From: Aigarchaeota archaeon | Lineage (GTDB): Archaea; Thermoproteota; Nitrososphaeria_A; Caldarchaeales; Wolframiiraptoraceae | Direction of reading: 5' to 3' | Length of the DNA stretch: 10,555 nucleotides | Assembly: GCA_025059415.1 (NCBI GenBank) | Contig: JANXDQ010000034.1 | Location: 1 to 10,555, forward strand | Part shown: positions 6,125 to 10,555 of the stretch, piece after piece | Numbering within the stretch: position 1 is the stretch's first letter | How the letters are laid out: every line of letters starts with the position of its first letter | Notes under the pieces: model-generated | What the model was told of the DNA's origin: nothing | Database searches by the model: none | The model's input: the letters and a program-made list of their open reading frames with translations, nothing else | Translations under genes and position numbers: made by a program

Positions 6125-6139
6125 ATGCCGAAAAGGCAT
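6125..6139. promoter_or_regulatory. Inverted repeat at the trp transcription start
   Basis: ATGCC-GAAAA-GGCAT, a perfect five-base inverted repeat over the predicted start site and six bases before the GTG. As DNA it is well placed for a repressor. As RNA it could form a hairpin only if transcription starts further upstream. Confidence 0.35.
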
Positions 6140-6144
6140 GAAGG

Positions 6145-7530
6145 GTGGCTGTCTTTGGCCTCCGGAGACATGAGACCGGGTTCAGGATCCAGAGAGTAGA
6201 CCTCGACCACTCTATCTTTGAGATTTTCCAGGCACTAAAGGGAAGGTATCTCAGCACGTTCCTGTTGGAGTCTGTGGAGGGGCCGGAAGGGCTCGCCGAA
6301 TACAGCTTCCTCGGATTCGACCCGGCGCTAATGATCGAGGTCTATCGGGAATACACGAGGATCGCCAGAGATGGATCGATCGAGGAACTCGACGGTGACC
6401 CCCTCGACACGTTGAAGGAACTCGTAGCCCCATCGCGGAAGATCGCCTATGCCCCAAGGTTCGTCGGAGGCCTGGTAGGCTACGTCTCCTACGAGTCCTG
6501 CTATCTCTGGAATGGTGGTCTGGAGCTCGTTAGAGAGCTGGAGGCCGATCTCCCAATGATGAGATTCGGCCTATTCGATGATTCCCTAGTATACGACCAC
6601 GTGAACAGGACCTATTATTACTGTTATCTCGGCGAGAGCCGGCTCCCGGAGTTAATCAAGGCTCTCAAAGATGGAGGTGATGGTGAAGGCCGCTTGACCT
6701 ATAGCGGGCCGAGGAGTAACCTGTCCAAGGACGAGTTTATGAAAATCGTGGAGGCGGGTAAAGATTACATAGAGGCCGGGGAAATCTTTCAAGTAGTCCT
6801 TTCTAGGAGGCTTGAGTTCACGGGTAGGGGCGACCTCCTCCCATTCTACAAGGCCCTCAGGGAGATGAATCCCTCGCCATACATGTATTACGTCAGGCTA
6901 ATGGATGAGGAGCTGGTGGGCTCCAGCCCCGAGATGTTGATCAGGGTTCAGGGAAACACCGCCGTCACATTCCCGATAGCTGGCACGAGGCCTAGAATGC
7001 GGGACCCCGAGGAGGAGGCGAGGTCTGATGAGGAATTGATGAGGGATGAGAAGGAGAGGGCTGAGCACGTCATGCTCGTCGACTTGGCGAGAAACGACCT
7101 GGGGGTGGTGGCGGAGCCGGGATCGGTCAAGGTCGCGGAACTGATGAAACTCGTCAAGTATAGCCACGTGAAGCACCTGGTCTCGCGCGTAGAGGCGAGG
7201 CTTAGACCTGGGATGGACATGTATCACGCCTTCAAGTCCGTCTTCCCCGCCGGAACCGTATCGGGAGCGCCAAAGCCGAGGGCCATGGAGATAATAAACG
7301 AGCTCGAGCCGGTTGATAGGGGGGCCTACTCCGGCGCCGTTGGCTACTTCTCCTACAGCGGGTGCTGCGACTTCGCGATAACCATCAGGACTCTCGTGAG
7401 GAGGGGGGATCACGCATCGATCCAGGCTGGTGCGGGGATCGTGTGGGATTCTGTGCCGGAGCGGGAGTGGATGGAGACACAGCATAAGATGATGGCGCTG
7501 CTTAAGGCGCTTGAGGAGGTGGCTGGATGA
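6145..7530 (+). CDS. trpE: Anthranilate synthase component I
   Basis: Converts chorismate to anthranilate using ammonia delivered by TrpG; first step of tryptophan synthesis; cytoplasmic. The protein has 461 residues, normal for the archaeal enzyme. The N-terminal domain contains LLES (40-43), the feedback-site motif, and NPSPYMYYVR (242-251) lines the tryptophan pocket in the family, so feedback inhibition by tryptophan is expected. The chorismate-binding domain has PIAGTRPR (277-284), LVDLARNDLG (311-320), GTVSGAPKPRAME (370-382), AYSGAVGYFSYSG (394-406) and QAGAGIVWDSVPEREW (427-442). The start is GTG 6145: an in-frame TGA at 6124 rules out anything further upstream, and the promoter gives an eight-base leader. 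The stop overlaps the trpG start in ATGA. Anthranilate synthase is preferred over para-aminobenzoate synthase because of the full trp operon context. Confidence 0.96.
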   Translation: MAVFGLRRHETGFRIQRVDLDHSIFEIFQALKGRYLSTFLLESVEGPEGLAEYSFLGFDPALMIEVYREYTRIARDGSIEELDGDPLDTLKELVAPSRKIAYAPRFVGGLVGYVSYESCYLWNGGLELVRELEADLPMMRFGLFDDSLVYDHVNRTYYYCYLGESRLPELIKALKDGGDGEGRLTYSGPRSNLSKDEFMKIVEAGKDYIEAGEIFQVVLSRRLEFTGRGDLLPFYKALREMNPSPYMYYVRLMDEELVGSSPEMLIRVQGNTAVTFPIAGTRPRMRDPEEEARSDEELMRDEKERAEHVMLVDLARNDLGVVAEPGSVKVAELMKLVKYSHVKHLVSRVEARLRPGMDMYHAFKSVFPAGTVSGAPKPRAMEIINELEPVDRGAYSGAVGYFSYSGCCDFAITIRTLVRRGDHASIQAGAGIVWDSVPEREWMETQHKMMALLKALEEVAG

Positions 7531-8111
7531 AGGTGCTCATACTCGACAACTTCGACTCATTTGTCTACAACCTAGCCGATTACGTCGGGAAACTCGGGCA
7601 CCGAGCTGAAGTCGTGAGGAGCGTTAAGGTCACCCTCCACGATATATTGGAGTTAAACCCCGACAGGATAATCCTATCACCTGGGCCAGGACATCCCTCT
7701 CAGAGGAGGTTTACGGGAATTTCACAGGAAGTTGTGAAGGAGCTTTCCCGAGAGATACCCATACTCGGGGTATGTCTTGGCCACCAAGTAATAGTCCACG
7801 CATTTGGCGGTAAAATTGTTAAGGCGAAGAGGATTATGCATGGGAAGACGAGCCCGGTAAAGCACAACGGTGAAGGAGTCTTCAAGGGATTGAGGAATCC
7901 GCTGATCGCGGGGAGATATCACTCGCTAGTGGTGGATGGAGAAAATCTTCCCGAGTGCTTCGAGATTACGGCGCGCTCCCTCGACGACGATGAGGTGATG
8001 GCGGTCAGGCACAAGGAGACGCCCCTGGTCGGATTGCAGTTCCACCCAGAGTCAATCCTCACAGAGGACGGCATCGAGATCATCAGGAACTTCTTGGAGG
8101 GCGAGATATGA
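7527..8111 (+). CDS. trpG: Anthranilate synthase component II (glutamine amidotransferase)
   Basis: Class I glutamine amidotransferase that hydrolyses glutamine and channels ammonia to TrpE. Length is 194 residues, so it stands alone rather than being fused to trpD. It begins with the family motif LILDNFDSFVYNL. SPGPGHP lies at 51-57, the nucleophile elbow GVCLGHQ at 81-87 with Cys83, and QFHPES at 171-176 with His173 and Glu175 completes the triad. HGKTSP (105-110) is also typical. The ATG overlaps the trpE stop, and GGAGGTG inside trpE (7515-7521) is its ribosome site. It could also serve p-aminobenzoate synthesis, as TrpG does in some organisms, but no pab gene is visible here. Confidence 0.96.
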   Translation: MKVLILDNFDSFVYNLADYVGKLGHRAEVVRSVKVTLHDILELNPDRIILSPGPGHPSQRRFTGISQEVVKELSREIPILGVCLGHQVIVHAFGGKIVKAKRIMHGKTSPVKHNGEGVFKGLRNPLIAGRYHSLVVDGENLPECFEITARSLDDDEVMAVRHKETPLVGLQFHPESILTEDGIEIIRNFLEGEI

Positions 8112-9184
8112 TCATCGTCGAGGCCTTAAAGAAGCTGGTAGACGGATTGGGCATCGACGGAGAGATTGCGGCATCCTGCATGGAGGAGATCATGGACAAT
8201 AAAGCGACGCCGGCGCAGATATCCGCATTCCTCATAGCCCTGAGGCTTAGGGGCGAAGACCCGGAGACGATAGCGTCCATGGCCAGGGTGATGAGGCGAT
8301 ACGCGATCCCAATCAAGGTGAAGTCCGATGGTAGATTAATCGATACCTGTGGGACTGGGGGAGACCGCGTTAAGACCATTAACGTCAGCACGGCTTCCGG
8401 GATAATCGTCGCGGCATGTGGCGGGAGGGTGGCAAAGCATGGGAACAGATCCTTCACCGGATTCTCGGGGAGCGCCGACTTCCTCGAGGAGGTTGGGGTG
8501 AAATTGGAATGCCAGCCGGAGACCATTGCGCGATGCATCGAGAATGTCGGGTTCGGATTCATTTACGCCCCGAGCTACCATCCATCGATGAAGAATGTCG
8601 CACCAGTTAGGCGCGAGATATCTGTGAGAACGATATTCAACATCCTGGGCCCGTTAACTAATCCCGCACCGATCAACGGCCAAGTTCTCGGAGTATTCTC
8701 CGAGCCATATGTTGTTAAGCTGGCGGAGGCCATGAAGCTCTTAGGAATTGAGGACGCGATAATATGTCATGGAGCTGGTGGGATAGATGAGTTCTCGATC
8801 TTCTCGAAGACGATCACGGCGCGTCTGGAGAACGGATCAATGGAGTACTTGGAGCTTATGCCGGAGGACTTCGGATTGGAGAAGGCGCGGGTGGAGGATG
8901 TAATTGTGGGGAGTAGGGAGGAGGCCGTTAAGAAGACCTTAAGCGCCATCTCGGGCATCTTCCCGAGAAGACATCCATTAACACGCCTCTTGCTCATGAA
9001 CTCTTCGGCCGCCCTCTTAGTCGCAGATCTCGTGGATGACTATAAGTCTGGCGTCGAGTTGGCTTGGGAGGCGATCGCATCAGGCCGCGCTCTGAAGGTC
9101 TTGACCGAGCTGGTGAAGGAGACTGGCGGGGATCCATCGAGGCTGGAGGTGTTATTGGATGGGATTTCTAGAGAAGGCGTGTAG
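8108..9184 (+). CDS. trpD: Anthranilate phosphoribosyltransferase
   Basis: Joins anthranilate to PRPP to give phosphoribosylanthranilate. The protein has 358 residues, near the family norm. An N-terminal helical domain includes MDNKATPAQISAFLIALRLRGE. The PRPP/Mg motifs follow: DTCGTGGDRVKTINVST, then KHGNRSFTGFSGSADFLEEVGV, and YHPSMKNVAPVRREISVRTIFNILGPLTNPA, which is diagnostic. In many homologues the loop after KHGNR reads AxSSxxGSAD or AxSGxxGSAD; here it is SFTGFSGSAD, a mild variation that keeps a hydroxyl residue and Gly. HGAGGIDEFS lies in the C-terminal part. The ATG overlaps the trpG stop by four bases, with GGAGGG at 8096-8101 as ribosome site. It is a single-function protein without the TrpG fusion seen in enterobacteria. 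Confidence 0.96.
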   Translation: MIIVEALKKLVDGLGIDGEIAASCMEEIMDNKATPAQISAFLIALRLRGEDPETIASMARVMRRYAIPIKVKSDGRLIDTCGTGGDRVKTINVSTASGIIVAACGGRVAKHGNRSFTGFSGSADFLEEVGVKLECQPETIARCIENVGFGFIYAPSYHPSMKNVAPVRREISVRTIFNILGPLTNPAPINGQVLGVFSEPYVVKLAEAMKLLGIEDAIICHGAGGIDEFSIFSKTITARLENGSMEYLELMPEDFGLEKARVEDVIVGSREEAVKKTLSAISGIFPRRHPLTRLLLMNSSAALLVADLVDDYKSGVELAWEAIASGRALKVLTELVKETGGDPSRLEVLLDGISREGV

Positions 9185-9941
9185 GCAGGCTCTTGAAAGG
9201 GTGAGGCTTGGATATTACGACTTACCGGAAATTGTTCCGGATCTTAAAGGGAGAATGAGCTTAACTCGGGCGCTGAGTGATAGAGTTTCCCTCATATGCG
9301 AGATAAAGCCGAGCTCGCCGACGGCTGGGAGGATCAGGATGATAGACGACCCGGTGATCGTCGCCAAAGAGATGGTCGCAGGCGGCGCGGACGCATTATC
9401 GATTTTAACGGATCCAGAAAACTTCCACGGATCCATCGAGTTCCTAATCGAGGTCTCGAGGACTGTAGAGAGACCGACCTTGATGAAGGACTTCTTGGTC
9501 TCGAGGAAGCAAGTGGAGGCGGCGGAACGCGCGGGGGCCTCCGCGATACTCCTCATCCACCCCGTTTTCACGCGGGGACACAGTGATCTCAGCCTCGAGG
9601 ACGCCGTGAACTACGCTCACGAGCTCGATTTAGAGGTCGTGTTGGAGGTTTATGATCCGAGAGACCTTGAGGACGCCTTAGAGATCGACGCCGATTTCTT
9701 GGGCGTGAACTCCAGGAACCTCGACACTCTAGACCTGAGCCTCGATAGGGCATATGAGATGATCGAGTCCATCGAAGATGGGAGGGAGCGCGTCATATTG
9801 GAGAGCGGAATAAAGTGCGCCGCGGACATCAGGAGGTTCCTAGAACTCGGGGTGAATAAGTTCCTGGTCGGGACGGCGATCATGTCGTCCCGGGACATAG
9901 GGTCGAAGATCCGCGAAATAAAGGGGGTCTTGGGGACGTGA
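9159..9941 (+). CDS. trpC: Indole-3-glycerol-phosphate synthase
   Basis: Closes and decarboxylates carboxyphenylamino-deoxyribulose phosphate to indole-glycerol phosphate, in a TIM barrel of 260 residues. Catalytic and binding residues of the well-studied Sulfolobus enzyme are all found: Glu48 and Lys50 in CEIKPSSPTAG, Lys110 in LMKDF, Glu163 in VVLEVYD, Asn184 and Arg186 in GVNSRNLDT, and Glu215/Ser216 in ILESGI. The phosphate end is FLVGTAIM. The ATG at 9159 lies 26 bases inside trpD and follows GGAGGTG at 9145-9151. That makes this the longest overlap in the operon. The stop overlaps the GTG of trpF. It is not fused to trpF. Confidence 0.96.
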   Translation: MGFLEKACRQALERVRLGYYDLPEIVPDLKGRMSLTRALSDRVSLICEIKPSSPTAGRIRMIDDPVIVAKEMVAGGADALSILTDPENFHGSIEFLIEVSRTVERPTLMKDFLVSRKQVEAAERAGASAILLIHPVFTRGHSDLSLEDAVNYAHELDLEVVLEVYDPRDLEDALEIDADFLGVNSRNLDTLDLSLDRAYEMIESIEDGRERVILESGIKCAADIRRFLELGVNKFLVGTAIMSSRDIGSKIREIKGVLGT

Positions 9942-10543
9942 TCAGGGTGAAGATATGCGGCATAACGAGGGAGAGCGATTTGATCGCGGCGGCTGAGGCG
10001 GGCGCGGACGCGATTGGCCTGGTCGCCGGCTTCCCAAACTCTCCGAGAAATCTCCCGCCGGAAAGAATTAGGGAGCTTATGAAGATCGCGCCGCCATTCC
10101 TCGACGTGGTCCTGGTCTTGAACGGCGAAGATGAAAGATTTGCGATGAAAATATGTGAGGAACTGAGGCCTGATGCTGTGCAGCTCTACGGCGATGCGAG
10201 CCCTGAAGATATTAAGGCTCTTGGCGTCCGCTGGGTGATCAAGCCCATAAAGCCGGGAGAAAAACTCGACATCGGCCTCAAGGGCTTCGACGCGATCCTG
10301 ATCGACGGTAGCATGGGGTCTGGAAAGGCTTGGAACTGGGTTAAATGCCTAGAGATCAAGGAGAAGGCGACGCTGCCCACGATAATAGCCGGCGGCCTAA
10401 ATCCGGATAATGTCCGGGAAGTCATCGAGGTTGTAAAGCCCTATGGGGTAGACGTCTCAAGCGGCGTGGAGCGCTCGCCCGGAATCAAGGACCCGGACTT
10501 AATCAATTTATTCGTGAGGCGCGCAAAGGAGGTGGCCCCCTAG
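9938..10543 (+). CDS. trpF: Phosphoribosylanthranilate isomerase
   Basis: Amadori rearrangement of phosphoribosylanthranilate to carboxyphenylamino-deoxyribulose phosphate, in a TIM barrel of 201 residues. The general base Cys7 is in VKICGIT and the general acid Asp123 in AILIDGSMGSGKAWNW. IIAGGLNPDNV (149-159) and GVDVSSGVERSPGIKD (170-185) form the C-terminal phosphate site. The strand motif usually written VQLHG is VQLYGD here; the His is not catalytic in the family, so activity is still expected. It starts with GTG inside the trpC stop (GTGA). Its 3' end carries a strong ribosome site for the next gene. Confidence 0.95.
   Translation: MIRVKICGITRESDLIAAAEAGADAIGLVAGFPNSPRNLPPERIRELMKIAPPFLDVVLVLNGEDERFAMKICEELRPDAVQLYGDASPEDIKALGVRWVIKPIKPGEKLDIGLKGFDAILIDGSMGSGKAWNWVKCLEIKEKATLPTIIAGGLNPDNVREVIEVVKPYGVDVSSGVERSPGIKDPDLINLFVRRAKEVAP
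10528..10534 (+). promoter_or_regulatory. Strong ribosome binding site for the gene after trpF
   Basis: GGAGGTG within the longer AAAGGAGGTG at the end of trpF lies ten bases before the ATG at 10545. It supports a further gene in the same operon. Confidence 0.65.
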
Positions 10544-10544
10544 A

Positions 10545-10555
10545 ATGGAATACAG
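10545..10555 (+). CDS. Start of next operon gene (partial, Met-Glu-Tyr)
   Basis: An ATG one base after the trpF stop, preceded by a strong Shine-Dalgarno motif. Only three codons are visible, so the product cannot be identified from sequence. By operon context, trpB or trpA (tryptophan synthase) would be expected, since these are the only steps of the pathway not covered in the window. Confidence 0.5.

Noticed and set aside
6138..6173. Short open frame before trpE (11 residues with one Trp) as an attenuator leader peptide
   Set aside because: It overlaps the trpE start, has only one Trp, has no terminator or alternating hairpins after it, and would begin at the predicted transcription start. 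Attenuation of this type is not expected in archaea.
6898..7485. Minus-strand open frame of 195 codons
   Set aside because: It lies wholly within trpE on the opposite strand, has no recognisable motif, and trpE is unmistakable.

Overview
The window looks like a piece of an archaeal chromosome, probably a thermophile related to the TACK lineages; nothing in it fixes the genus. The evidence is: TATA-type promoters about 26 bases upstream of the first codon or of a very short leader, Shine-Dalgarno motifs mainly in front of internal operon genes, a tRNA gene with an intron in the anticodon loop and no encoded CCA, tandem HEPN/nucleotidyltransferase pairs, secreted proteins rich in N-glycosylation sequons, and a separate ACT-domain regulator encoded next to homoserine dehydrogenase.

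Layout. (1) Positions 1-1162, minus strand: the 5' part of a large secreted surface protein that runs off the left edge. Its reading frame breaks at a run of four C at 661-664. (2) Positions 1163-1363: a divergent intergenic region with promoters for both sides and several inverted or direct repeats. (3) Positions 1364-2752, plus: a secreted beta-propeller protein with an Ig-like domain, a Thr-rich stalk and a C-terminal membrane anchor. (4) Positions 2817-4364, plus: two consecutive, non-identical HEPN + minimal nucleotidyltransferase (MNT) pairs, probably toxin-antitoxin-like modules, in DNA that is visibly poorer in G+C than the gene before it. (5) Positions 5834-4384, minus: a two-gene operon of an ACT-domain regulator and homoserine dehydrogenase (threonine/methionine branch). 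(6) Positions 5909-6005, plus: an intron-containing tRNA-Val(UAC). It shares an AT-rich promoter core with the divergent ACT gene. (7) Positions 6145 to the right edge, plus: a tightly overlapping tryptophan operon, trpE-trpG-trpD-trpC-trpF, with the start codon of a further gene at 10545 (likely trpB or trpA).

The trp genes together cover chorismate to indole-glycerol phosphate: anthranilate synthase (E plus G), phosphoribosyltransferase (D), phosphoribosylanthranilate isomerase (F) and indole-glycerol-phosphate synthase (C). Catalytic motifs are intact in all five. Regulation is probably at the single promoter before trpE, where three short palindromes surround the TATA box and start site.

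Most of the window is ordinary metabolism. The items most worth a second look are the frameshifted surface protein, the paired HEPN/MNT modules, the inverted repeats at the surface-gene and trp promoters, and the shared ACT/tRNA promoter core. I did not find convincing evidence for an entirely new system.
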